NCBI RefSeq assembly: GCF_042445055.1
Contig: NZ_CP170339.1
Location: 1,488,001 to 1,552,000, forward strand
Direction: 5' to 3'
Source of the DNA: Falsihalocynthiibacter sp042445055
GTDB taxonomy: Bacteria > Pseudomonadota > Alphaproteobacteria > Rhodobacterales > Rhodobacteraceae
Length of the DNA stretch: 64,000 nucleotides
The position numbers and the translations under genes are program-made. Shown in pieces: positions 52,117 to 60,525 of the stretch. Below the pieces are notes generated by a model. The model made no database searches and was not told where the DNA came from. It saw only the letters and a program-made list of their open reading frames with translations. How positions within the stretch are numbered: position 1 is the stretch's first letter; every line of letters starts with the position of its first letter.

Positions 52117-52164
52117 GATTTTCCTTAACTCTCTTTGGGTTATGATCTTGCCACAGAGATGGGG

Positions 52165-52530
52165 CTACATAAAGCCTAGTTCAAGACGTGCTTCGTCGCT
52201 CATCATTTCCATACCCCACGGTGGCTCCCATGTGAGGTCCACTTCGACGGATTTCACGCCGGGGAGGGTTTCAACAGCTTCGGCAACCCATCCGGGCATT
52301 TCGCCAGCAACCGGACAGCCGGGCGCCGTGAGGGACATGATTACGCTAACGTCGTTTTCCTTAGAAATTTCAATCGTGTAAATCAAACCCAAGTCATAGA
52401 TGTTTACCGGAATCTCGGGATCATATACCGTACGGCAAGCGTTCACGACGTCGTCGAACAACGCGTGATCGTTTGAAGATGGTTTAATCAAAGGTGCGCC
52501 TTCGATCTGGGATTGTGGGGTCGCGTCCAT
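52165..52530 (-). CDS. DUF59 / SUF-associated Fe-S assembly protein
   Basis: A 121-residue protein of the MIP18/DUF59 family: YDPEIPVNIYDLGLIYTIEI, LTAPGCPVAGEM (conserved Cys) and WEPPWGMEMMSDEAR. Family members of this type (SufT-like) help mature Fe-S proteins. ATG 52530 is chosen, as upstream codons do not match the family. It forms a pair with the IscA-like gene and is divergent from phhB. Confidence 0.9.
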   Translation of the reverse strand: MDATPQSQIEGAPLIKPSSNDHALFDDVVNACRTVYDPEIPVNIYDLGLIYTIEISKENDVSVIMSLTAPGCPVAGEMPGWVAEAVETLPGVKSVEVDLTWEPPWGMEMMSDEARLELGFM

Positions 52531-52643
52531 TTTGGGCCTCTTGTGGAATAGCTGACCAATTATATAGGGATAAGCGGGGTGAACGTCCAGAGGGTGAGGC
52601 GCATCTCTTGGGAATATGTCCTGCGGAAATTTTGGAGGAAAAG

Positions 52644-52991
52644 ATGAGCGATAGCGAAGAATTGAGCGACAAAGCCTGTATCCCCTGTGAAAAGGGCGGT
52701 GATCCTTTGGCGACAGACGTTGCCCGCGACATGCTGGCGCAACTTGCGGATGGTTGGGAGTTCTCCAGTGATGGCAATAGCCTGCGCAGAAAATATTCAT
52801 TCAAAGGGTATGCCAAGCCCGTCTACATTGCGAATGCTGCGGCGTTTCTGGCAGATCAGCAGGGGCACCACCCTGATGTGCGGTTCGGTTGGGGATACTG
52901 CGAGATAGAGTTCACGACCCACGCTATTGGTGGACTTTCAGAGAATGATTTCATTTGTGCGGCCAAACTGGACCAAATCACAGCGACCTGA
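52644..52991 (+). CDS. phhB: 4a-hydroxytetrahydrobiopterin dehydratase
   Basis: The enzyme dehydrates 4a-hydroxy-tetrahydropterin in cofactor recycling for aromatic hydroxylases. The 115-residue protein has the signature HHPDVRFGWGYCEIEFTTHAIGG with the catalytic His cluster and a Lys-rich helix (KYSFKGYAK). It has an N-terminal extension with three Cys (CIPCEKGG) not needed for catalysis. GGAGG precedes the ATG. No phenylalanine hydroxylase gene is nearby. Confidence 0.93.
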   Translation: MSDSEELSDKACIPCEKGGDPLATDVARDMLAQLADGWEFSSDGNSLRRKYSFKGYAKPVYIANAAAFLADQQGHHPDVRFGWGYCEIEFTTHAIGGLSENDFICAAKLDQITAT

Positions 52992-53095
52992 CGTTGTAGC
53001 AGGGGCGATTTTCGCTTGGATTCTCGCTCAAATTCCCTATCAAGGCGCATTCTTCGTCCGATTTCCTACCTATCCGAAACTGAAACGAGCCCCAA

Positions 53096-54226
53096 ATGAC
53101 GCAAAAGTTTGCATTCGATCTAAAAGCTACCGACGGCAAAGCCCGTACTGGCGTAATCTCAACGCCGCGCGGTGAAATCCGCACGCCTGCGTTTATGCCA
53201 GTTGGGACAGCGGCGACAGTAAAGGCCATGTTGCCCGAGAGCGTAGCGGCGACGGGGGCGGACATACTCTTGGGGAACACGTACCACCTCATGTTGCGTC
53301 CTACGGCGGAACGGATTGATCGTCTTGGCGGGCTGCATAAATTCATGAACTGGGACAAGCCGATCCTGACCGACAGTGGCGGCTTTCAGGTCATGAGCCT
53401 TGCGGGATTGCGTAAGTTGACGGAGGAGGGCGTGAAGTTCTCGTCCCATATTGATGGCTCTAAACACATGCTCACGCCTGAACGTTCGATGGAGATTCAG
53501 AAGCTCCTCGGGTCTGATATTGTGATGTGTTTCGATGAATGTCCCGCGCTTCCAGCGAGTGAGGCCGAGGTCGAGAAATCCATGCAGATGTCCATGCGTT
53601 GGGCCAAGCGGAGCCGTGATGCTTTCGGTGATCGCCCCGGACACGCGTTGTTTGGCATTCAGCAAGGCGGCGTCACGCGTGATTTGCGCGCGGAAAGCGC
53701 CGAAAAGCTGCGCGAGATCGGGTTTGACGGATATGCCGTTGGCGGATTGGCCGTAGGAGAGGGCCAAGAGGCGATGTTCGGTGTGTTGGAATATGCACCT
53801 GATATGCTTCCGACTGATCGACCTCGTTATCTTATGGGGGTTGGCAAGCCAGACGATATCGTGGGCGCTGTGGCGCGCGGCATCGACATGATGGATTGCG
53901 TTTTACCCAGCCGTTCGGGTCGCACTGGACAGCTGTTTACGCGTCACGGCGTTGTGAACATTAAGAACGCACGCCACGCCGATGATCCGCGCCCGTTGGA
54001 CGAGGCTTGCGCTTGTCCTGCGTGTTCAAATTACTCCCGCGCTTACCTGCATCATGTGTTCCGCTCACAGGAAATGATTTCGGGGATGCTTCTGACGTGG
54101 CATAATCTGCATTACTATCAGGAGCTTATGGCAGATATGCGTGCGGCGATTGCTGCGGGGACTTTTGCAGCCTTTGAAAAGCAGTTCCACGAAGACCGCG
54201 CCGCAGGAGATATAGAGCCCCTCTAG
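53096..54226 (+). CDS. tgt: Queuine tRNA-ribosyltransferase
   Basis: Tgt exchanges guanine 34 for preQ1 in tRNAs with GUN anticodons. The 376-residue protein shows catalytic Asp in LTDSGGFQVMSL and in GGLAVGEG/DMMDCVLP, the RTGQLFTRHG loop, and the zinc site CACPAC with a later His (LHHVF). Length and motifs are normal. A weak hairpin (CCCCT/AGGGG, 54243-54259) lies behind it. Confidence 0.96.
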   Translation: MTQKFAFDLKATDGKARTGVISTPRGEIRTPAFMPVGTAATVKAMLPESVAATGADILLGNTYHLMLRPTAERIDRLGGLHKFMNWDKPILTDSGGFQVMSLAGLRKLTEEGVKFSSHIDGSKHMLTPERSMEIQKLLGSDIVMCFDECPALPASEAEVEKSMQMSMRWAKRSRDAFGDRPGHALFGIQQGGVTRDLRAESAEKLREIGFDGYAVGGLAVGEGQEAMFGVLEYAPDMLPTDRPRYLMGVGKPDDIVGAVARGIDMMDCVLPSRSGRTGQLFTRHGVVNIKNARHADDPRPLDEACACPACSNYSRAYLHHVFRSQEMISGMLLTWHNLHYYQELMADMRAAIAAGTFAAFEKQFHEDRAAGDIEPL

Positions 54227-54360
54227 ATGCGCGCAATAATTGCCCCTAACAATAAGGGGTTCGGCGGGATTATAGCGATAACCTAAGTAAAATTCGCTCA
54301 TATCCCCTTGAAGTGCCCGCCGCATAAAGGCATCCTCGTTGCCAAGCTTTGCCTGTAACG

Positions 54361-54390
54361 GTTGAAAGTTTGGGGACAGGCCCCCAACTA
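54361..54390 (+). promoter_or_regulatory. Heat-shock (sigma-32-type) promoter candidate of lon
   Basis: GTTGAA (54361-54366), 15 bases, then CCCCAACTA (54382-54390) closely follows the sigma-32 pattern CTTGAA-N13-15-CCCCATnTA, 76 bases before the lon start. TTGGGG and CCCCAA inside it form a 6-bp stem as well. Lon is a known heat-shock gene in many proteobacteria, which makes the match meaningful. Confidence 0.55.
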
Positions 54391-54465
54391 TATGTACCGA
54401 TATGGAGAAGAAATAGGTTGCCGCCGAGCGGGACCAAATCTTCTTGCTGTAAATAAGGACAAGAC

Positions 54466-56877
54466 ATGCACGAGCAACTCAATTCCTCTTATCCCGTACT
54501 GCCATTGCGCGATATCGTGGTGTTTCCACATATGATCGTGCCGCTCTTTGTTGGGCGCGAAAAATCAGTTCGGGCGCTAGAAGAGGTGATGGCGGATGAC
54601 AAGCATATCCTGCTTGCAAGCCAAATCGATCCCGCAATCGACGATCCCGATAGCGACGGCATTTATCGTGTCGGCGTATTGGCGAACGTACTTCAGCTGT
54701 TGAAGCTGCCTGACGGTACCGTAAAGGTTCTGGTTGAGGGTATTCAGCGGGTACGCATTAATGAATACCTCGAGAACGATGATTTCTTTGAAGCGACGGC
54801 AGAGTTCCTAGAGGAAGTCCCCGGCGAAGAAGACCTTATCGAGGCTCTCGTTCGTAGTGTTGGCGAAGAATTCCAGCGCTATGCCAAGATCAAGAAAAAC
54901 ATCCCTGAAGAGGCGCTTGCCGCTGTTTCCGAAGCCGCCGAGAGTGCGAAGCTTGCAGATTTGGTTGCCGGTCACCTTGGAATTGAAGTGAATCAAAAGC
55001 AGGAGCTTCTTGAAACGCTTCCAATCGATGTGCGCCTTGAGAAAGTCTACGGGTTGATGCAGGGCGAAATGTCTGTGCTTCAGGTCGAGAAAAAGATCAA
55101 GACACGTGTCAAAACCCAGATGGAGCGCACGCAGCGCGAGTATTATCTGAATGAGCAAATGAAAGCGATTCAGAAAGAGTTGGGCGATGGCGACGACGAG
55201 CAAAACGAGGTAGCTGAACTCGAAGAGCGGATTGCAAAGACCAAGCTTTCCAAAGAAGCTTTGGAAAAAGCCAACTCAGAGCTCAAGAAACTCAAGAATA
55301 TGAGCCCGATGTCCGCCGAGGCAACGGTTGTGCGCAACTACCTTGATTGGATGCTGTCTATTCCTTGGGGTAAGCGCAGCAAGGTCAAGAAAGACCTCGC
55401 GCGGGCCGAGAAAATCCTTGACGACGATCATTATGGTCTTGAAAAGGTTAAAGAACGTATCGTTGAGTTCCTCGCCGTGCAGCAGCGCAGCAAGAAGCTC
55501 AAGGGACCAATTCTCTGCCTTGTTGGACCTCCAGGTGTGGGTAAGACCAGCCTCGGGAAATCTGTTGCCAAGGCGACCGGCCGTGAATTCATCCGCATCA
55601 GCCTCGGTGGTGTGCGTGATGAAAGCGAAATCCGCGGTCACCGTCGGACCTATATTGGCTCGATGCCCGGCAAGATCATTCAGGCGTTGAAAAAGGCCAA
55701 AACGACCAATCCGCTTATCTTGCTCGATGAGATCGACAAGATGGGACAGGATTTCCGTGGCGATCCCGCGTCTGCAATGCTTGAGGTTCTTGATCCAGAG
55801 CAAAACGGCTCTTTTGTGGATCACTATCTCGAGGTCGAATATGACCTCTCGGATGTGATGTTCCTGACCACGTCGAATAGCTATAACATGCCTGGGCCGC
55901 TTCTTGACCGCATGGAGATCATTCCGCTGTCTGGTTATACCGAAGACGAAAAGTCCGAGATCGCCAAGCAGCATTTGATCGCCAAGCAGGTGAAAAATCA
56001 CGGTCTCAAGAAGAAAGAGTTCGAGATTTCAGATGCGGCGCTGACCGATATCTTGCGTTACTACACCCGCGAGGCGGGCGTGCGTAACCTTGAGCGCGAA
56101 TTGGCGAAACTGGCCCGTAAGGCCGTAACGCAAATCGTGCGCAAGAAAGATGAGGTTGTGCGTGTCACGTCCGAAAATCTCTCGGATTTCTTGGGTGTGA
56201 AGCGTCATAAGTTCGGACTTGCCGAAGAAGAAGACCAAGTCGGTGTTGTAACTGGCCTTGCGTGGACAAGCGTTGGTGGTGATTTGCTTTCGATTGAAGC
56301 GCTGAAATTGCCGGGACGTGGTCGGATGAAGACAACCGGTAAGTTGGGCGATGTTATGAAGGAAAGCATTGACGCTGCGAGCAGCTTTGTGCGCTCCATC
56401 AGTCCGGAAATCGGCGTCAAACCTCCAGTGTTTGAGAAAATCGACATCCACGTGCACGTTCCAGAAGGGGCAACCCCAAAGGATGGCCCAAGCGCGGGCG
56501 TTGGCATGGTGACTTCGATTGTGTCGGTCCTGACGGGTATTCCCGTTAAGAAAGACATCGCCATGACGGGCGAGGTGACATTGCGCGGCAATGTACTCGC
56601 GATTGGTGGTCTTAAGGAGAAACTCCTCGCCGCACTACGCGGTGGTGTGAAAACGGTGTTGATCCCAGCAGAGAATGAAAAGGACCTGGTGGATATTCCG
56701 GACAACGTGAAAGAGGGGCTGACAATCATTCCTGTTTCACATGTGAACGAAGTGTTGAAGCACGCTCTCGTTCGTGAGCCGGAGCCGATCCTTTGGGACG
56801 AGGAGGCCGAAGAGGCCGCGCGCCTTGCCGCTCTTGCCAAAGAAAAGGCCGAAGGTAATCACACCGTTACGCATTAA
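54466..56877 (+). CDS. lon: ATP-dependent protease Lon
   Basis: Lon degrades misfolded and regulatory proteins in the cytoplasm. The 803-residue protein has the N-terminal substrate-binding domain, a central coiled coil, the AAA+ module with Walker A GPPGVGKT (residues 354-361) and Walker B ILLDEIDKMG, and the C-terminal protease domain with catalytic dyad Ser676 (DGPSAG) and Lys719 (GGLKEK). An AAGGAC ribosome site precedes the ATG. A heat-shock-like promoter lies upstream, and a terminator downstream. Confidence 0.97.
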   Translation: MHEQLNSSYPVLPLRDIVVFPHMIVPLFVGREKSVRALEEVMADDKHILLASQIDPAIDDPDSDGIYRVGVLANVLQLLKLPDGTVKVLVEGIQRVRINEYLENDDFFEATAEFLEEVPGEEDLIEALVRSVGEEFQRYAKIKKNIPEEALAAVSEAAESAKLADLVAGHLGIEVNQKQELLETLPIDVRLEKVYGLMQGEMSVLQVEKKIKTRVKTQMERTQREYYLNEQMKAIQKELGDGDDEQNEVAELEERIAKTKLSKEALEKANSELKKLKNMSPMSAEATVVRNYLDWMLSIPWGKRSKVKKDLARAEKILDDDHYGLEKVKERIVEFLAVQQRSKKLKGPILCLVGPPGVGKTSLGKSVAKATGREFIRISLGGVRDESEIRGHRRTYIGSMPGKIIQALKKAKTTNPLILLDEIDKMGQDFRGDPASAMLEVLDPEQNGSFVDHYLEVEYDLSDVMFLTTSNSYNMPGPLLDRMEIIPLSGYTEDEKSEIAKQHLIAKQVKNHGLKKKEFEISDAALTDILRYYTREAGVRNLERELAKLARKAVTQIVRKKDEVVRVTSENLSDFLGVKRHKFGLAEEEDQVGVVTGLAWTSVGGDLLSIEALKLPGRGRMKTTGKLGDVMKESIDAASSFVRSISPEIGVKPPVFEKIDIHVHVPEGATPKDGPSAGVGMVTSIVSVLTGIPVKKDIAMTGEVTLRGNVLAIGGLKEKLLAALRGGVKTVLIPAENEKDLVDIPDNVKEGLTIIPVSHVNEVLKHALVREPEPILWDEEAEEAARLAALAKEKAEGNHTVTH

Positions 56878-56898
56878 GCAAAACGACATAAATCAACG

Positions 56899-56926
56899 AA
56901 GGCGTCGAGACATCGGCGCCTTTTTT
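56899..56926 (+). terminator. Intrinsic terminator of lon
   Basis: AAGGCGTCGA and TCGGCGCCTT pair (one G-U) around GACA, followed by a T-run. Confidence 0.88.
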
Positions 56927-57040
56927 ATGTGCAAACACTTGTTGAGTTCGTATCCAGAGCGGCTCTATCGGAGCGAGGTGTAGCCAGTGGATGGCTGATG
57001 CCCTAGTGTGGCTGAGAAACAAGACGTAACGCGAGGATCT

Positions 57041-57400
57041 ATGACCACAACACCTAAACCACCCAAAGCAAAACCCGCATCAGGGCTCGGACCAAAAGTT
57101 GTGGCTGCTCCCACACCCATTCATGCTTCTGTCGCCGCAGAGGCGCTGGCAATCAAAGACCCAGAGGTTAAGCGCAAAGACCTCGTCGAACGGGTAATGG
57201 CCAAAAATGGCATGAAGCGCAAAGACGTGAAGCCAATTGTCGACGCTGTTCTCGAAGTCCTCGGAGAAGCCATTGCCGACGAAGAGACGCTGAACCTTCA
57301 GCCAATGGGCAAGTTCGTCATCAAGAATGTCAAAGAATTGGATACTGCAACGGTCACAACCTGTCGCATTCGTCGCCCGAAGTTGCCGCAGAAAGATTAA
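57041..57400 (+). CDS. HU-family DNA-binding protein with N-terminal extension
   Basis: A 119-residue nucleoid-type protein. The first 35 residues are Pro/Lys-rich, then a bacterial histone-like fold follows (RKDLVERVMAKNGMKRKDVKPIVDAVLEVLGEAI, LQPMGKFVIKNV). Typical HU has 90 residues, so the extension is unusual; the DNA-binding arm (IRRPKLPQKD at the end) is shorter than normal. ATG 57041 follows GAGGATCT; a GTG at 57008 is another option. It may bend or bridge DNA. Confidence 0.82.
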   Translation: MTTTPKPPKAKPASGLGPKVVAAPTPIHASVAAEALAIKDPEVKRKDLVERVMAKNGMKRKDVKPIVDAVLEVLGEAIADEETLNLQPMGKFVIKNVKELDTATVTTCRIRRPKLPQKD

Positions 57401-57415
57401 TTCTAGGGTGCGCGT

Positions 57416-57853
57416 ATGAAGACAACGGATCTTGCGGTAGGGGAGTTCGCAAAGCGCGCGGGAGTGGCCGTATCGACCTTGCACTACTATGAATCCGAGG
57501 GGCTGATCTCAAGTTGGCGCACCGCGGCCAATCATCGTCGCTATGATCGAACAGAGTTGAGAAAGGTCGCAATCATCAAGGTTGCTCAATCAGTCGGCTT
57601 GCCATTGTCCGCAATCCGTGAGGTGCTTGAAACCTTACCGCAGGATCGCGCCATAAAGGCGGGCGATTGGGCCGAGGCGGCCGAGCCGTGGAAGGCCCTC
57701 TTAACTGAAAAAATCGCTATGATGGAGAAATTGCGCGATCAGTTAGACCATTGTATCGGCTGTGGTTGTCTCTCGCTGGTGAATTGCCCGTTATATAATG
57801 CGAATGACGCGCTTGCCGAGCATGGGCCCGGTCCGCGCCGCTGGTTGGATTAG
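57416..57853 (+). CDS. soxR: Redox-sensitive transcriptional activator SoxR
   Basis: A 145-residue MerR-family regulator with a winged helix-turn-helix (GEFAKRAGVAVSTLHYYESEGL) and the [2Fe-2S] motif CIGCGC-x5-C (Cys113, Cys116, Cys118, Cys124), characteristic of SoxR. It would respond to redox-active compounds. No soxS lies next to it; in non-enteric bacteria SoxR controls its targets directly. It is 15 bases behind the HU-like gene. Confidence 0.94.
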   Translation: MKTTDLAVGEFAKRAGVAVSTLHYYESEGLISSWRTAANHRRYDRTELRKVAIIKVAQSVGLPLSAIREVLETLPQDRAIKAGDWAEAAEPWKALLTEKIAMMEKLRDQLDHCIGCGCLSLVNCPLYNANDALAEHGPGPRRWLD

Positions 57854-57906
57854 GGTGCTTGCTTCGCTCCTCGTGGTCGGATAACCCGTTGGAAAAAGAG
57901 GCAATC

Positions 57907-58500
57907 ATGAAAAACACCCCTCCAGTTTACATCCTTCGTCACGGCCAAACAGAGTGGAACCTCGCGCAGCGCTTGCAAGGTTCTCTGGACTCACCGCTTA
58001 CCGAATTGGGAAGGGCGCAAGCCGCCGTGCAGGGCCGATTGTTGCGCGACGTTTTCGCGCGTGAGCAGGCCGAAGTGGTGGTCAGCCCCCTTGGCCGTAC
58101 TCGTGAAACCGCCGCGATCGCGATGAAGGGGCACGCGCTTAAAGCTGCACCCAGATTCGATGAACGTATTGCTGAAATCAATGCGGGTGACTGGGAAGGG
58201 CTGGAGCGCACGGAAATTGCGAGGCGTTGGCCGCTTTCGCGCGAGGCTTCCTGCGATTTTGAGTATTATATCGGCGCGCCGAATGGGGAAGGTGTCGAGG
58301 CCCTGCGAAGCAGATGTCATGATTTTCTGAACGAGCTTACGGTGCCGACAATCCTCGTAACACACGGAATTTGTTCGGTAATGCTGCGAGGTTTGTTGTG
58401 CGGCTTGGATCATGAAACGATGTGCGCGCTGCCGCTGACGCAGGGGTGCATCTTTGAAATTCGGGGCGGAGAAGAACAAATTTTGCAAGAAGCGAAATAA
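57907..58500 (+). CDS. Histidine phosphatase family protein (phosphoglycerate-mutase-like)
   Basis: A 197-residue member of the histidine phosphatase superfamily: phospho-acceptor His in ILRHGQTEWN, Arg in SPLGRTRETA, Glu in EINAGDWEG and second His in LVTHGI. Family members include GpmB-like phosphatases and alpha-ribazole phosphatase. The substrate is unknown. ATG 57907 is preferred since the upstream in-frame part is short and poor. The tRNA-Val gene follows. Confidence 0.88.
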   Translation: MKNTPPVYILRHGQTEWNLAQRLQGSLDSPLTELGRAQAAVQGRLLRDVFAREQAEVVVSPLGRTRETAAIAMKGHALKAAPRFDERIAEINAGDWEGLERTEIARRWPLSREASCDFEYYIGAPNGEGVEALRSRCHDFLNELTVPTILVTHGICSVMLRGLLCGLDHETMCALPLTQGCIFEIRGGEEQILQEAK

Positions 58501-58553
58501 TCGCAATTTTGCTCTTGCATCCCCCCTCGCGCCTAGGCTACTTAGCGCGCATC

Positions 58554-58629
<76 letters not shown>

Positions 58630-58679
58630 TTACCCCTCCCTAAGATAGTCATTGCTCTGCCGCTGAAAACGCGGATTGG

Positions 58680-59369
58680 CTATTTGCGCATCCGCGCAAA
58701 GCTAAGTGAGATATGACTGCGCCTCAGGTGCCCGACCGCGTCAAGATCGCCGGCTTCGAGGGCGGCGAGAATGTCACGGACTTCGTTAGCGTAGATATCG
58801 ATTTCTTGCGACAGGTCTATTTCCGAGGACGTGACCTGCTCAAGCCAAATGCGCGCAGTCCAAAAGTAGAGCCGTGTACAGATGTTGCGAAGCGGGCCAT
58901 TGGACGTGAGGTCCAGAAGCGTTAGAAACATATCGCGATCAAGAAGCGCAAATGCGCGCATTGTCGGGGATTCCTTGATCGCGCTGGCGCGCTGTTGAAT
59001 CTCTCTGACGCGGTCAATCAGTTCTGGCGTCGGTGGCACGACATCAAGCGAAGTCTGCATGAGAATCAACTCTTTGCGAATACGATAAACCTGCGCCAAT
59101 TCCTCGTAATCCACGACCGTCACAAAGGTTCCCACGCCATGAACAGAGGTCAAAAGCCCTTCGTCTTCGAGCCTTGCGAGGACGCGGCGAAGCGGGGTGC
59201 GCGAAACGCCAAATTCCTCTGCGAGTTCGGTTTCCGATAGTTTGGCTCCGGGCGGGTAATCCAACAATGTAATGCGCGAGCGGATTTCATCGTGAAGTCG
59301 ATCCACACGATCTCGCGCACTCATCCCTTCAATGAGTGGCTCCTGTGGCTTGGGGATGTCGGCGCACAT
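58680..59369 (-). CDS. GntR-family transcriptional regulator, FCD subfamily
   Basis: A 229-residue regulator with an N-terminal winged helix (LSETELAEEFGVSRTPLRRVLARLEDEGLL) and an all-helical FCD ligand-binding domain. FCD GntR proteins typically repress catabolic genes and bind TTGT-N-ACAA-type palindromes; two such sites lie in front of the doeA-like gene at the other end of this unit. Its start is only 2 bases behind the M20 gene stop, so it is probably cotranscribed and may regulate the unit. Ectoine clusters usually use a MocR-type GntR, so FCD is a difference. Confidence 0.9.
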   Translation of the reverse strand: MCADIPKPQEPLIEGMSARDRVDRLHDEIRSRITLLDYPPGAKLSETELAEEFGVSRTPLRRVLARLEDEGLLTSVHGVGTFVTVVDYEELAQVYRIRKELILMQTSLDVVPPTPELIDRVREIQQRASAIKESPTMRAFALLDRDMFLTLLDLTSNGPLRNICTRLYFWTARIWLEQVTSSEIDLSQEIDIYANEVRDILAALEAGDLDAVGHLRRSHISLSFARMRK

Positions 59370-59371
59370 GA

Positions 59372-60523
59372 TCAGACCGTTCCGAGGCGATCAAGCATCG
59401 TTAAGCATTGATCAAGTTGCTCTAGGGCGATGAATTCATTTGGTTTGTGCGCTTGTTCGATTGAGCCGGGGCCACAGATAACTGCGTCCATTCCGATGCC
59501 TTGGAATAGACCGGCCTCGGTTCCAAACGGAACAGTCGAAACGCTGTTGGCACCGGTAAGGGTTTGCACCAAATCGCGCGCGGCATTTTCGTCCATCGGT
59601 GTCAGTCCCGCAACCTCGCCGATAATCTCGGTGCTAATGTCGGCGTGGGCTGCGACGCGGCGCATTTCGGGAAGCAGGACGTCGCCAGTAAAGGCGGCGA
59701 GGTCCGACTTTACGAATTCCATGTCGCTTCGGTTTATGGGGCGCATTTCCCAATCAAGTACGGCGGTCCCTGCAATGATATTGTGCGCCTGTCCGCCGAC
59801 CAAGCGTCCGATATTGATGGTTGTGTGTGCGGGATCGAACCGCGCCTCGGCGGGGGCACGAGCGATCAATGCCTCACGAAGTTGGAGTAGGCGGGCGATA
59901 TAGCGCGCAGCATATTCAACGGCATTTACGCCCCGTTCAGGTGCAGAGCCGTGCCCTTCCGCTCCTGTGAAGGAAACGGTGTATTCGCAGCATCCTTTGT
60001 GCCCGTCCATGATTTGCATCATCGTCGGTTCGCCAATAATTGCGAGCGCAGGTTTGGTTTTGCGGGCCTTTAGGACCTCTACCAATCGTTGTGCCCCGAG
60101 GCATCCGACCTCTTCGTCATGAGTAAAGGCGAAATGTATCGGCCGCGCTCTTGCCGCCGCCTTGAGCGTGTCGATTTTGGTGAGGCAGGCGGCGATAAAC
60201 CCCTTCATATCGCACGTTCCACGCCCATAAAGACGCCCCTCATTTTCGTGCATCTTGAATGGGTCCGTGTCCCAACGCTGATCGGCAACGGGCACCACAT
60301 CGGTGTGACCGGACAACATCAAGCCACCATCACGATCATCACCTAGGGTGGCGAAAATGTTGGCCTTGTCGCCGCTTTCATTTTTATGAACCTCAACAAC
60401 TGCGCCACTGTCCTCAAGGCGCTCGGCCAAATAGTCGATCATCGGTAAGTTGCGTTGGCTCGAGACGGTGGGCATTCCAATAAGGTCGCCCAATATGTCG
60501 CGACAGCGGTTCAGATCGGACAT
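59372..60523 (-). CDS. M20-family deacetylase, ArgE-like
   Basis: A 383-residue zinc amidohydrolase of the ArgE/DapE type. Metal-binding and catalytic motifs are all present: GHTDVVP, GRGTCDMKG, EEVGCLG, GEPT, the HGSAPERG dimerisation-loop His and the QAHKPNEF C-terminal His. By sequence it is an acetylornithine-deacetylase-like enzyme. Next to a DoeA-type hydrolase it more likely removes the acetyl group of an N-acetyl-diaminobutyrate-like product. It starts 2 bases behind the doeA-like stop. Confidence 0.85.
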   Translation of the reverse strand: MSDLNRCRDILGDLIGMPTVSSQRNLPMIDYLAERLEDSGAVVEVHKNESGDKANIFATLGDDRDGGLMLSGHTDVVPVADQRWDTDPFKMHENEGRLYGRGTCDMKGFIAACLTKIDTLKAAARARPIHFAFTHDEEVGCLGAQRLVEVLKARKTKPALAIIGEPTMMQIMDGHKGCCEYTVSFTGAEGHGSAPERGVNAVEYAARYIARLLQLREALIARAPAEARFDPAHTTINIGRLVGGQAHNIIAGTAVLDWEMRPINRSDMEFVKSDLAAFTGDVLLPEMRRVAAHADISTEIIGEVAGLTPMDENAARDLVQTLTGANSVSTVPFGTEAGLFQGIGMDAVICGPGSIEQAHKPNEFIALEQLDQCLTMLDRLGTV

Positions 60524-60525
60524 CC

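Noticed and set aside
54304..54330. Second sigma-32 promoter starting at CCCTTGAA
   Set aside because: The -35 part is good, but no CCCCAT-like element lies at the needed distance.
56205..56840. 211-codon minus-strand frame inside lon
   Set aside because: Ser/Arg/Thr-rich shadow frame of a strongly coding gene on the other strand.
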